48,845 nucleotides of DNA from JAAZLS01 sp964463285 (GTDB lineage: Bacteria > Bacillota > Dethiobacteria > DTU022): positions 1-48,845 of the forward strand of contig CAYXBB010000010.1 of assembly GCA_964463285.1 (NCBI GenBank). Reading direction: 5' to 3'. Position numbers and translations under genes: made by a program. Below, piece after piece: positions 14,061 through 23,304 of the stretch (the first letter of the stretch is position 1; each line of letters begins with the position of its first letter). Below the pieces are notes generated by a model. The model was not told the DNA's origin. It worked only from the letters and a program-made list of their open reading frames with translations, and did not search any database.

Positions 14061-17000
14061 ATGTACTTAAAGCGAATAGAATTGATTGGTTTCAAATCAT
14101 TTTATGAAAAAACTGAGCTGGAATTTGGCCCTGGGATTGCAGTGGTAGTGGGTCCCAACGGCTGCGGCAAAAGTAACCTGTCCGATGCTATAAGGTGGGC
14201 CCTGGGGGAGCAAAGCAGTAAATCACTCCGGGGAGGGCGAATGGAAGAGATAATTTTCTCGGGGACCCAGCAACGCAAGCCGTTAAATTTAGCCGAGGTT
14301 TCCTTAACTTTTAATGGTGTAGACTCCAATTTAAATCTGGATTATGAGGAGATAACCGTCACCCGCCGGCTCTACCGCTCAGGGGAGAGCGAATATCTGT
14401 TGAACAGGGCACCCTGCCGTTTAAAAGATATTACCGGCCTGTTTTTAGACACTGGCGTGGGTAAAGATTTTTATTCAGTTATCGGACAGGGACGGATTGA
14501 AGAGATTATTAACAGCAGACCGGAAGAACGCAGAGAAATTTTTGAAGAGGCTGCGGGAATATTAAAGTACAAGTTCAGAAAAAAAGAAGCGCAGCGGCGA
14601 CTGGATGAGACCAGAGAAAACACGATCCGGGTGCAGGATCTGATCTGCGAGTTGGAATCCCAGTTAGAACCATTAAAAGAACAGGCGGAACTGGCCAAAA
14701 AATACAGGCTTTTGCAAGATCAGGCAAGCCTTCAAAAAAAGGAAATCCTGGCTCACCGGATCTGGTTATATAAGGGTCAGTGCAGTCAAATAGAGGTTAA
14801 ACTGGATCGTGCCGATGCTGCTGCCTCGGCGGCGCTGGCGGAGGCCGGACGGCGGGAGAAACAGCTGTTTGGATTAAAAAAACGGGTGCAGAATCAAACC
14901 GGGGTTTTAAGCGTAGAAGAGCAAGAGCTAAATAAAAAATTGCGTGAGTTTGAAAAGATGGAGGGAAAGCTGCAGCTATTGCGGGAGCGAAATACCCGAG
15001 ACCGGGAGCAGCTGCAGGAAATCGAGATCCTTCACCGGGGTTCTGTAGATGAACTAAACAGTTTAATTGGGTTAACCGAACAGGCGGAGCAGCAATTAGA
15101 ACAGAAACGACAGGCTATCCATAAGGAACAGGAACGTCATGGCCGTCTGGAACAGGATTTGAAGCAATTTAAAGAGGGCAACCTGCTTCGGGGGCTGGAA
15201 CAGCAGCAGCAAGTGCTGTTACAGGTAACTTCCAGGTATAATGCGGCGGAGGCGGCGGTGAAGGAACTGGCGCTGCAGAAGGAACGCGAAGAGTCGGGAG
15301 GAGCTGGAGATTAACTGCAAGCTTACAGATGCCCTTTCCCGGCAGGAGGAGCTAAAACCTGAACTAGAATCCTGTCAACAGCAGGTTGCCGGTTTGAAAA
15401 ATTCCAGTCGGGATGGGCTTGAGAAAATACAGGAGTATACCAGGCAACTGGAGACAGCCAGGCTAAAGCTGCAGAAGGAACGGGAGGAGTTGCGATCGCT
15501 GGATAGCAAGCTGCAGCTTTTACGGGAACAGGAAGGAGACTTGAGCGGTTATTTTAGGGGTGTAAAAGCAATTATCCAGGCTTCCCGGGGCGGCAAGCCG
15601 GTTTTAGCGGGAATCATTGGCCCGGTGGTAGATCTCATTGCCGTGGAAAAAAAATATTTGCGGGCAGTGGAAATATCTTTAGGAAGCGGTTTGCAATACA
15701 TGGTTACAGTTACCGGGGAGGCGGCCAGGAAAGCTATTGGTTTTCTGAAAGAAAAGAATCAAGGTTGGGCAACCTTTTTGCCCCTGGATATGATTACCGT
15801 GCGCCCTTCCAGCCTGGATCGGCACCCGGGGTGGCGAGAACAGGAGGGAGCGCTGGGAAAACTGGCGGAGTTTGTAAAAATAGATCCCGGTTATAGCCGG
15901 ATAGTGGATTACCTGCTGGGCAATGTGGCGGTTTGTCGTGATCTAGAAACAGCCTCTCGGGTGGCTCGGATCATAAAATATAGCTGCCAAATAATTTCCC
16001 TGCAGGGAGAGGTCATCAACCCCGGGGGTTCCATGCGGGGAGGCAGTCTGCCTAAACGCAGTGCAGGATTGCTGGGGAGGCGTCATGAAATTGAAAGCTT
16101 ACAAAAAGAACGGAACGGGTTTGAACAACAGCAGTTACAGTCTACCCGGCAGGTAAATTATTTTCAAGAGGAGATCGCATCTCTAAAAATTTCTCAGGAA
16201 AAGACTAACCGGCAGCTGGAAGAACAGCAGGGGCGACTGGCCGGGTTATTAAAGTTAGACGAAGAATTGGCACAAAACCGGCGTTTTTTGGAAGAGCGGC
16301 TTAAAGCTGTCAAAGCCGACCGCAAGGCATACCAGGGGGAACAGGCAACTTTAATCACCAGGCTTCAAGCATCCAGGCAGCTGGCCCTGGATTATAAGCT
16401 AGAGCTGGCCGATGTGCGGAAGGACCTGGAAGGGGAAAAAGAACTTTATGAACAAGGGCTTTTAAAGAAAGAGCGGCTGGAAAAAGAGGTTACCGGATGT
16501 TTGGTAAATTTGAGCTCTTTCCAGGAGCAAAAGCGATCCCTTGCGGAAAAGTTGGCCCAGGCCGCCGGAGACAAACAGCGTATAAGCCGGGAAATAGAAG
16601 ACCAGCAGGCCAGGGAAGAAAAAATCAGCCAGATCATGCAGGACAATCAAGCCGGACAGGAAAAGCTTTGCCGGCAGTTGGAGCAGCAGGGTAAATTGCT
16701 GGCCGTCTCCACCGACCAGTTGAAACAGAAACAGGAGGAGGTTCACCGTCTGAGGCTCGAACTGGCGGATCTGGAAACCGAAGATCAAAAGTGGCAGGAG
16801 CGGCGACAGCGCCTGGAGAGAAGAAAACAACAGCTGGATCTGGAGCAGGCCCGGTTGCAGGCGGAACTGAAACTTTGGAACCTGCGTTATGGCGAATTGT
16901 TTGGAGAGATGGAACTGGCGGCGCCGGGTCCTGATTTTGATACTGAGCAGGCGGAAAAAAGGGTGGAAGGTTTAAATGGACAACTCGAACTTTTAGGAGA

Positions 17001-17604
17001 AGTTAACTTAGGTGCAATCGGGGAGCTATCCAGGTTGGAAGAACGGATAACATTTTTGCATGGTCAGCTGGAAGATTTGAGACAAGGGGAGCAGTCTTTA
17101 CATAAGGTGCTGGCAGAAATAGATCAGCATATGACGGGTTATTTTACTAAAACTCTGGATTTAATAAACCAAAATTTTATAATCGTATTTGGGGATCTGT
17201 TTGGAGGCGGGAAAGCCTACCTGGAGCTTACCGATCCCGATCATTTGCTGGAGTCGGGAGTGGAAATTATTGCCCAGCCTCCGGGTAAAAAACTGCAAAG
17301 CATTACCTTGCTTTCAACCGGAGAAAAGGTCCTGACCGCCCTGAGCCTGATCTTTGCAATATTGCTTCATAAACCGGCTCCATTTTACCTGTTGGATGAA
17401 GTGGAATCGGCGCTGGATGAAAATAACCTGGGCAAATTTATCGCTTATCTGCAAAGGCTATCCGATCAGGCCCAGTTTATATTGATTACCCACCGGAAAC
17501 GAACCATGGACACCGCCGATATTATTTACGGGATAACCATGTCTGAACCCGGTATTTCCAAGCTGGTCTCTATAAAGAACAGCGAAAAGGATAAAGCAAG
17601 TTAG
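14061..17604 (+). CDS. smc: Chromosome segregation ATPase SMC (apparent 1-nt frameshift)
   Basis: SMC organises and condenses the chromosome with ScpA/ScpB. The N-terminal head (Walker A GPNGCGKS at 31-38) and first coiled coil read in one frame to a stop at 15312-15314; the second coil, the hinge (around YFRGVKAI to PGGSMRGGSLP) and the C-terminal head read in the +1 frame to 17604. Removing one G from the GGG at 15296-15298 joins them into one 1180-residue protein, the normal length, so a sequencing/assembly error or a recent mutation is more likely than two genes. The C-terminal head has LSTGEK where LSGGE[RK] is usual and Walker B FYLLDEVESALDE. It is followed by ftsY after 14 bases. Confidence 0.92.
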
Positions 17605-17618
17605 CAGAAAGGGTTGCC

Positions 17619-18524
17619 ATGGGTTTATTAGAGAGGTTTAAGACGGGCTTACTTAAAAGCAGGCAGGGGTTTACCCGCCGGTTGGAGGCGCTATTCTCTC
17701 CGGGAGAGATAAATGCGCAGTTTTTTGAACAGCTGGAGGAAACTCTGATCCTGGGTGATGTAGGGGTGGCTGCTGCCACCACCCTGGTGGAAACACTTTC
17801 GGATCAAGCCCGGCGGGAGCGAATTAAGGACAGACAGGCGGCAAAAGAACTATTAATATCCAGCATAACCGGGCTGCTGGATTATCCGGAACAGGTTGTG
17901 GATACCGGCCCTCATCCCCTGGTTATTCTGTTGGTGGGAGTTAACGGAACCGGCAAGACTACCACCGCTGCCAAGCTGGCCCATATTTACCGCCGGCAGG
18001 GGAAAAAAGTGCTGCTGGTGGCGGGAGATACCTTTCGGGCGGCGGCTATCGATCAACTTAAAATCTGGGCGGAACGGGCGGGGGCAGAGATTATCAAACA
18101 GGAACCGGGTTCCGATCCGGCGGCGGTGTTTTTTGATGCTTTGAATGCAGCCCGGGCTCGCCGGGTGGAGGTGGTAATCGGCGATACTGCCGGCAGACTG
18201 CATACCAGGGTCAACTTGATGCAAGAGCTGGAAAAAATTTGCAGAGTGATCGGCCGTTCCTTGCCGGGCGCACCTCATCAGGTGTGGCTGGTAATCGATG
18301 CTACCACCGGGCAAAACGGCCTGACCCAAGCCCGCCTGTTTAATCAATCGGTACATGTTGACGGACTAATCGTTACCAAGCTGGACGGGACGGCCCGGGG
18401 AGGGATCGTGATCGGAATTCAGGAGGCGATGGGCATACCGGTTCGCTACCTGGGTATGGGGGAGGGGATCGGCGATCTGGTACCCTTCCAAGCCCGGGAT
18501 TTTGCCCGGGCCTTGTTAGAATAA
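17619..18524 (+). CDS. ftsY: Signal recognition particle receptor FtsY
   Basis: FtsY is the SRP-GTPase receptor that docks Ffh-bound ribosomes at the membrane. The 301-residue protein lacks the long acidic A domain of enterobacterial FtsY, as is usual in Firmicutes. It has an NG domain with GVNGTGKTTTAAKLA (G1), DTFRAAAIDQLK, DTAGRLHT (G3) and TKLDGTARGG (G4). The ATG follows a weak AGAAAGGG site, 14 bases after smc. An inverted-repeat element begins 2 bases after the stop. Confidence 0.95.
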   Translation: MGLLERFKTGLLKSRQGFTRRLEALFSPGEINAQFFEQLEETLILGDVGVAAATTLVETLSDQARRERIKDRQAAKELLISSITGLLDYPEQVVDTGPHPLVILLVGVNGTGKTTTAAKLAHIYRRQGKKVLLVAGDTFRAAAIDQLKIWAERAGAEIIKQEPGSDPAAVFFDALNAARARRVEVVIGDTAGRLHTRVNLMQELEKICRVIGRSLPGAPHQVWLVIDATTGQNGLTQARLFNQSVHVDGLIVTKLDGTARGGIVIGIQEAMGIPVRYLGMGEGIGDLVPFQARDFARALLE

Positions 18525-18526
18525 GG

Positions 18527-18643
18527 CAGGGGACGGTTCTTCGGTGCTGCTCTATGCTGCTGAAAACAATTAAAGAACGCCATTTTTACCTTATCCAACT
18601 ATTTATTAAAAGATCTTACTGACCAAAGAAGAACTGTCCCCTG
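18527..18643. repeat. 117-bp element with 16-base terminal inverted repeats (MITE/REP-like)
   Basis: CAGGGGACGGTTCTTC at 18527-18542 and GAAGAACTGTCCCCTG at 18628-18643 are complementary at 15 of 16 positions, the single difference being a G-T wobble in RNA. The inside is non-coding. The shape fits a small non-autonomous element or REP-type repeat; in mRNA it would be a long hairpin separating ftsY from ylxM. Confidence 0.75.
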
Positions 18644-18660
18644 GTTTACTTGGTTTATAC

Positions 18661-18689
18661 TTGCATAATTCGGTTATTTTTAGTACACT
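18661..18689 (+). promoter_or_regulatory. Probable sigma-A promoter of ylxM-ffh
   Basis: TTGCAT (18661-18666), 17 bases, then TACACT (18684-18689). It restarts transcription after the inverted-repeat element; the start would fall near 18696. Confidence 0.55.
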
Positions 18690-18694
18690 GTAGG

Positions 18695-18716
18695 TGTAAA
18701 GGTTTGTAACTTTACA
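18695..18716. promoter_or_regulatory. Inverted repeat at the ylxM transcription start
   Basis: TGTAAAG and CTTTACA are exact 7-bp arms around 8 bases, lying at the predicted start point and ending just before the AGGGGAAG ribosome binding site. It could be an operator or a 5'-end hairpin. Confidence 0.45.
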
Positions 18717-18726
18717 GGGGAAGATT

Positions 18727-19074
18727 ATGCTGGAAAAATTGAACCGGGTTAATTGCCTGTTTGATATTTACGGGGGCCTGCTCACTTCCCGCCAGCGAGA
18801 AGCATTGCAATTATATTTCAGCGATGATCTTACCTTAAGTGAGATTGCCTCAAGGTTCAGGATCAGCCGGCAGGCGGTGTATGATCTGATCCGGCGTGCT
18901 CTCACTGCCCTGGAAAAGTTGGAGGGTAAATTAAGGATCTATATGCAATTTAAATATTTACAACAAGGGCTAAAAGAAGCAGATCGGGTGTTAAGCGGCA
19001 GCAACCTGGGAATAAGGGAACACAAATATTTAAGGAAAATCATTAAAGAACTTTTGGACTACAATGAACAGTAA
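18727..19074 (+). CDS. ylxM: YlxM-family DNA-binding protein (SRP-associated)
   Basis: This 115-residue UPF0122 protein has a sigma-70 region 4-like helix-turn-helix (LTSRQREALQLYFSDDLTLSEIA, then ISRQAVYDLIRRA). The family is nearly always found directly upstream of ffh in Firmicutes and is thought to modulate SRP components or their expression. The ATG follows AGGGGAAG. It is 20 bases from ffh and likely co-transcribed from the promoter at 18661. Confidence 0.9.
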   Translation: MLEKLNRVNCLFDIYGGLLTSRQREALQLYFSDDLTLSEIASRFRISRQAVYDLIRRALTALEKLEGKLRIYMQFKYLQQGLKEADRVLSGSNLGIREHKYLRKIIKELLDYNEQ

Positions 19075-19094
19075 CCAGTAAAGGTGATAAGCCA

Positions 19095-20441
19095 ATGTTT
19101 GCCAACCTATCAGAGAAACTACAAAGCACCTTACGTCAGCTTAGGGGCAAAGGCAAGCTCAGCGAAAAAGACGTGGATAAAGCCCTGCGAGAAATCCGCC
19201 TGGCTTTACTGGAAGCCGATGTAAACTTTCGAGTGGTTAAAGATTTTATTGCTGCGGTTAAAGAGCGCTCTGTGGGGGAAGAAGTACTTAAGAGTTTAAC
19301 CCCCGGGCAGCAGGTGGTTAAAATTGTTCACCAAGAGCTGACCGGAATGCTGGGTGAACGGCAAAGTGAGTTATCTTTAGTTTCCTCCCCTCCAGCGATT
19401 ATGCTGGTAGGGTTGCAGGGATCCGGAAAGACCACCACCGCAGTGAAACTGGCCGGTTACCTGCGCAAACAGGGCCGTAGACCGCTGCTGGCGGCTGCGG
19501 ATATCTATCGGCCGGGAGCGGTACAACAACTTCAGGTTCTCTGCAAATCTGCCGGTCTGGTCTGTTATGATCAACCCGACGCCAGGCCAATAGATATTTG
19601 CAGTCAAGCTTGCCGCCTGGCGAACCGAGAAGGGTATGATCCGGTGATTTTCGATACCGCGGGAAGGCTTCACCTGGATCAGCAAATGATGGCCGAACTG
19701 CAGGAGATCAAAACCTCCCTGAACCCGGATGAAATTTTGCTGGTAATTGATGCCATGACCGGCCAGGATGCGGTAAACACCTCTGCGGAATTTCATCGCC
19801 AGATCGGATTAAGCGGGGTTATTCTTACCAAGCTTGACGGGGATACCCGGGGTGGTGCGGCCCTGTCGGTGCGGGCGGTAACCGGCTGCCCCTTGAAATT
19901 TGTAGGGGTGGGGGAAAAACTGGAGGCTCTGGAGCCCTTTCATCCCGAGCGAATGGCCTCCAGGATACTGGGAATGGGTGACCTGTTAACGCTGATTGAA
20001 AAGGCTGAGACGGAACTTGACCTGGGAAAAGCCCGTGAACTGGAACAGAAACTTCGCAGCCACCAGTTTACCCTGGATGATTTTCGCGAACAGTTGGATC
20101 AGCTTCGGCGGATGGGACCGATCCAGGAGGTGTTGGAGATGCTTCCCGGGGCGGGACTTCCCAGGGGAATGAAACAGATGCCGGTTGATGATAAACAATT
20201 AAACCGGGTGAAAGCCATTATCGGTTCCATGACCGGTGATGAACGCCGGGATCCTTCTATGATCAATAGCAGCCGCCGCCGCCGGATAGCCGCCGGCAGT
20301 GGAGCAAAAGTTCAAGATGTAAACCGGCTGCTCCAACAATTTGCTCAGATGCAAAAAATGTTTAAACAGATCGGCAATTTGGAAAAACGGCCTCAGTTTA
20401 AGCGCCTCAAGAAAGGGAAAAAAGGGTTTCCTTTTATGTAA
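19095..20441 (+). CDS. ffh: Signal recognition particle protein Ffh
   Basis: Ffh is the SRP54 GTPase that binds signal sequences and SRP RNA. The 448-residue protein has the NG domain with GLQGSGKTTTAVKLA (G1), DTAGRLHLD (G3) and TKLDGDTRGGAALS (G4), then a methionine-rich M domain with the RNA-binding SSRRRRIAAGSG motif. The ATG has AAGGTGAT about 8 bases upstream. It is followed after 85 bases by rpsP. Confidence 0.97.
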   Translation: MFANLSEKLQSTLRQLRGKGKLSEKDVDKALREIRLALLEADVNFRVVKDFIAAVKERSVGEEVLKSLTPGQQVVKIVHQELTGMLGERQSELSLVSSPPAIMLVGLQGSGKTTTAVKLAGYLRKQGRRPLLAAADIYRPGAVQQLQVLCKSAGLVCYDQPDARPIDICSQACRLANREGYDPVIFDTAGRLHLDQQMMAELQEIKTSLNPDEILLVIDAMTGQDAVNTSAEFHRQIGLSGVILTKLDGDTRGGAALSVRAVTGCPLKFVGVGEKLEALEPFHPERMASRILGMGDLLTLIEKAETELDLGKARELEQKLRSHQFTLDDFREQLDQLRRMGPIQEVLEMLPGAGLPRGMKQMPVDDKQLNRVKAIIGSMTGDERRDPSMINSSRRRRIAAGSGAKVQDVNRLLQQFAQMQKMFKQIGNLEKRPQFKRLKKGKKGFPFM

Positions 20442-20526
20442 AAGTGCAATCAGGGGGGCGTTTGCACAGGGGTCGGCTATATAAGCCAAAAAAAACCAGG
20501 AAAGGAATGTGGAGGTGAATATCGAA

Positions 20527-20766
20527 ATGGCAGCACGGATTAGACTAAAAAGAATGGGAGCTAAAAAGCAGCCTTTTTACCGGATCGTAGTGGCCGATTC
20601 CCGCTTTCCCAGAGACGGAAGGTTTATCGAAGAGATAGGTTACTACAACCCGACTACGAATCCCACGACTTTTGAAGTTAATGCCGAAAAAGCCCAGCTC
20701 TGGTTATCCAGGGGGGCCCGTCCTTCCAGCACGGTTAAGGAACTGTTTTCAAAAGCCGGGCTATAA
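20527..20766 (+). CDS. rpsP: 30S ribosomal protein S16
   Basis: This 79-residue S16 begins MAARIRLKRMGAKKQPFYRIVV, the standard opening, and has the PTTNPTTFEVNAEKA segment. The ATG at 20527 is preferred to an in-frame GTG at 20509 because GGAGGTGA lies between them, 7-8 bases before the ATG. It starts the conserved rpsP-khpA-rimM-trmD-rplS order. Confidence 0.97.
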   Translation: MAARIRLKRMGAKKQPFYRIVVADSRFPRDGRFIEEIGYYNPTTNPTTFEVNAEKAQLWLSRGARPSSTVKELFSKAGL

Positions 20767-20793
20767 GGATTACACTGATAGGGGAGGAATAAG

Positions 20794-21024
20794 ATGAAAC
20801 AGCTGGTGGAGCATATTGCCAAAGCGCTGGTGGATTACCCCGATCAGGTAGATGTCCAGCAGGTGGAAGGTGAACGCTCAGTCATCCTGGAGATCAGGGT
20901 GGCTGATGATGACATGGGAAAGGTGATAGGAAAGCGAGGAAGAATAGCCAAAGCCATCCGCACCGTAGTCGGTGCAGCGGCTTTAAAGGATAATAAGCGG
21001 GTGATGGTAGAGATTATCGGGTAG
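20794..21024 (+). CDS. khpA: KH-domain RNA-binding protein KhpA
   Basis: This single-KH-domain protein (76 residues) contains the GKRGR GxxG loop (KVIGKRGRIAKAIRT). In Firmicutes KhpA (YlqC) pairs with KhpB/EloR to bind many RNAs and influence elongation and division. The ATG has GGGAGGAA about 6 bases upstream. It lies between rpsP and rimM as usual. Confidence 0.93.
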   Translation: MKQLVEHIAKALVDYPDQVDVQQVEGERSVILEIRVADDDMGKVIGKRGRIAKAIRTVVGAAALKDNKRVMVEIIG

Positions 21025-21039
21025 GAGGTTCCTGAAACT

Positions 21040-21588
21040 GTGATGGCTGGCCACGGGGTGGCGGATATTGTTATCGGCAAAATAGTGTCTCCCCATGGCG
21101 TTACCGGGGCGGTGAAGGTATGGCCTTATTCCGATTCCCGGGAACGCTACCTGCAGCTGCTAAAGAAAAAGGTGCAGCTGGGAACCTCCAGTCCCTCCAC
21201 TTTATCACCCTGTTTAGTGCAGATGACTGTTTCCAGGGTTTCTGCTTACGGGCGATTTTGGCTGTTCAAATTTGAACAGATCGGATCCAGGGAGGAAGCA
21301 CAAAAATTAAAAGGTTTTCTGATTTATATATCTGCTGAAGACCGCTTTCCTCTTCCTTCCGGAAAATATTATTATGATCAGATAATAGGCCTGGAGGCCT
21401 ATGCTTCCGGAAGGCATCTGGGTAAAGTGGTGGAGATTCGTCCCACCCCGGCTCATGATCTGTACGTGATTGCCGGGGAGGAGGGCGAGGAGATATCGCT
21501 TCCAGCGGTCAAGGAATTTGTGCAGATGATCGACCTTGAGCAAGGGATCATGCTGGTTAGGATCCCGAAGGGTCTGGAGGATCTATAA
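21040..21588 (+). CDS. rimM: 16S rRNA processing protein RimM
   Basis: RimM helps mature the 30S head and binds S19. The 182-residue protein has the N-terminal IVIGKIVSPHGVTGAVKVWPYSD block and a PRC-barrel C-terminus (YYYDQIIGLEAY, then HDLYVIAGEEGEEISLPAV). GTG at 21040 and ATG at 21043 are both possible; AGGAGG is 11-14 bases upstream. It is 15 bases before trmD. Confidence 0.94.
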   Translation: MMAGHGVADIVIGKIVSPHGVTGAVKVWPYSDSRERYLQLLKKKVQLGTSSPSTLSPCLVQMTVSRVSAYGRFWLFKFEQIGSREEAQKLKGFLIYISAEDRFPLPSGKYYYDQIIGLEAYASGRHLGKVVEIRPTPAHDLYVIAGEEGEEISLPAVKEFVQMIDLEQGIMLVRIPKGLEDL

Positions 21589-21603
21589 AACGGAGGCTCA
21601 AAG

Positions 21604-22362
21604 TTGGCACCGCTATTGAAAATAGAGCTGGTTACTATTTTCCCGGGAATGTTTACCGGCCCCTTGAATGAAAGCATGATTAAACGGGCGGTGGACCAGA
21701 AACTGCTGGAGATCAAAGTAATTGATCTGCGTCTGTTTGCCGAAGGCAATCACCGCCAGGTTGATGATGAGCCTTACGGGGGCGGAAAGGGCATGATTTT
21801 TAAGCCCGAGCCGCTGTTTATAGCGGTAGACAGCCTGAAATGCCGCAGCACCGCCACTCACCCCCGGGTTATCCTGCTTACCCCCCAGGGGAGGCGTTTT
21901 AGCCAAAAGATTGCCCGGGAGCTGGCGCAGGAAGATCACCTGATACTGCTGTGCAGTCGTTATGAGGGGGTAGATGAAAGGGTCCGAATCAGGTTGGTTG
22001 ATGATGAAATATCTATCGGTGATTATATTCTTACCGGGGGAGAGATTCCGGCAATGGTAATTACCGATGCTGTAGCTCGCCTGATTCCGGGGTTTTTAAA
22101 GGAAGAAACGCTGGTCGAAGAATCTTTTTCCAGCCATCTCCTGGAATACCCTCATTATACCCGTCCGCCGGAGTACCAGGGTATGGGTGTTCCCCCGGTA
22201 CTTTTATCGGGAAATCACGCCCGGATCGCCGCCTGGCGGCGACAGCAACAACTCAAGAGAACCCGGGAAAGGCGCCCGGATTTGTTGGAAAAAGAGAGCC
22301 TTTCACCGGAGGATCGGCGCTATCTGGATTCGTTGGCCGCTGATTCTTCGTGGGAAAAGTAA
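21604..22362 (+). CDS. trmD: tRNA (guanine-37-N1)-methyltransferase
   Basis: TrmD is the knotted SPOUT methyltransferase that makes m1G37 and prevents +1 frameshifting. The 252-residue protein has VTIFPGMF, the DDEPYGGGKGMIF segment, LLCSRYEGVDERV and the AdoMet knot GDYILTGGE. The TTG start has GGAGG 7 bases upstream. It follows rimM and precedes rplS. Confidence 0.96.
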   Translation: MAPLLKIELVTIFPGMFTGPLNESMIKRAVDQKLLEIKVIDLRLFAEGNHRQVDDEPYGGGKGMIFKPEPLFIAVDSLKCRSTATHPRVILLTPQGRRFSQKIARELAQEDHLILLCSRYEGVDERVRIRLVDDEISIGDYILTGGEIPAMVITDAVARLIPGFLKEETLVEESFSSHLLEYPHYTRPPEYQGMGVPPVLLSGNHARIAAWRRQQQLKRTRERRPDLLEKESLSPEDRRYLDSLAADSSWEK

Positions 22363-22400
22363 TATAATCGCAGTCATTTAATAAGGGAGGCTTGGTGAGG

Positions 22401-22745
22401 ATGGATCTCATAAAGGAAGTTGAAAGACAGCACCTGAAAGAGGATATTCCTCCCTTTGCACCTGGGGATACGGTGAAAGTACACGTGAAAGTGGTGGAAG
22501 GTGCCAGGGAGAGAACCCAGATTTATGAAGGCGTGGTAATAAAGCGCAAAGGAAGCGGTTTACGTGCAACCTTTACCGTAAGGCGAGTAACCTATGGGGT
22601 AGGGGTAGAGCGGACCTTCCCTCTGCATTCGCCGGTGATAACCGGGATCGAAATAGTGAAAAAAGGCCGGGTCCGGCGGGCTAAACTATATTATCTGCGG
22701 AAGCGCTCAGGGAAGGCAGCCCGAATTCGGGAGCTGCGCAGGTAG
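22401..22745 (+). CDS. rplS: 50S ribosomal protein L19
   Basis: This 114-residue L19 (MDLIKEVERQHLKEDIPPF, then PGDTVKVHVKV and RVRRAKLYYLRKRSGKAARI) sits at the subunit interface. The ATG at 22401 with GGGAGG 10 bases upstream is preferred to the TTG and GTG just before it. Confidence 0.97.
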   Translation: MDLIKEVERQHLKEDIPPFAPGDTVKVHVKVVEGARERTQIYEGVVIKRKGSGLRATFTVRRVTYGVGVERTFPLHSPVITGIEIVKKGRVRRAKLYYLRKRSGKAARIRELRR

Positions 22746-22769
22746 CGACGGAGGCAGGAATAAAAAAAG

Positions 22770-23276
22770 ATGAGTAAAGAAACCTGGGAATGGGTGCGGT
22801 CTATCGCGGTTGCCGTGGTGCTGGCAGTGCTGATCCGGATGTTTTTGTTTGAGGTGTATATCGTCGAGGGCGCCTCTATGTATCCCACCCTGGACAATCA
22901 CGAAAGGGTGGTGGTAAGCAAACTGGTTTACCGGCTGAACGAGCCGCAACCGGGAGATATTGTGGTGTTTAGCAACCCCCATAGACCCGATTATATCAAA
23001 CGGGTAATCGGGGTAAGCGGGGATCAAATAGAGATAAAAGAAGGGGAAGTGCTTGTAAACGATTTTCCCCTTGAGGAGCCTTATTTGAAAGAGGAGGCCT
23101 ACATGGAATTTGGGCCGATAACAGTTCCCGCCGGAAGTGTTTTTTTGTTGGGCGACAACCGGAACAACAGCACGGACAGCCGGGATTCCAAGGTTGGCTG
23201 TGTTTCTATGGACAAAATAATAGGCAAGGCTTTGCTTGTATTCTGGCCTCCCCAGGAACTGCGATATCTAAGGTAA
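22770..23276 (+). CDS. lepB: Signal peptidase I
   Basis: This 168-residue type I signal peptidase has one N-terminal membrane helix (about 9-28), the Ser36 nucleophile in EGASMYPTL, Lys77 as general base in YIKRVIG, and GDNRNNSTDSR. It removes signal peptides outside the membrane. Small single-anchor size is normal for Firmicutes. The ATG has GGAGGCAGG about 9 bases upstream. It lies between rplS and rbgA. Confidence 0.95.
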   Translation: MSKETWEWVRSIAVAVVLAVLIRMFLFEVYIVEGASMYPTLDNHERVVVSKLVYRLNEPQPGDIVVFSNPHRPDYIKRVIGVSGDQIEIKEGEVLVNDFPLEEPYLKEEAYMEFGPITVPAGSVFLLGDNRNNSTDSRDSKVGCVSMDKIIGKALLVFWPPQELRYLR

Positions 23277-23304
23277 AGATCGGAGGAAAACCAGAGTATA
23301 ACCG

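Noticed and set aside
15296..15302. Programmed ribosomal frameshift in smc
   Set aside because: No slippery heptamer, downstream pseudoknot or family precedent is visible; a single-base indel explains it.
14061..15314. Two separate genes instead of a frameshifted smc
   Set aside because: The joined protein has normal SMC length and both heads; the halves alone lack one ATPase half each.
17853..18356. 167-residue minus-strand frame inside ftsY
   Set aside because: Antisense shadow of a complete SRP GTPase; no start signal.
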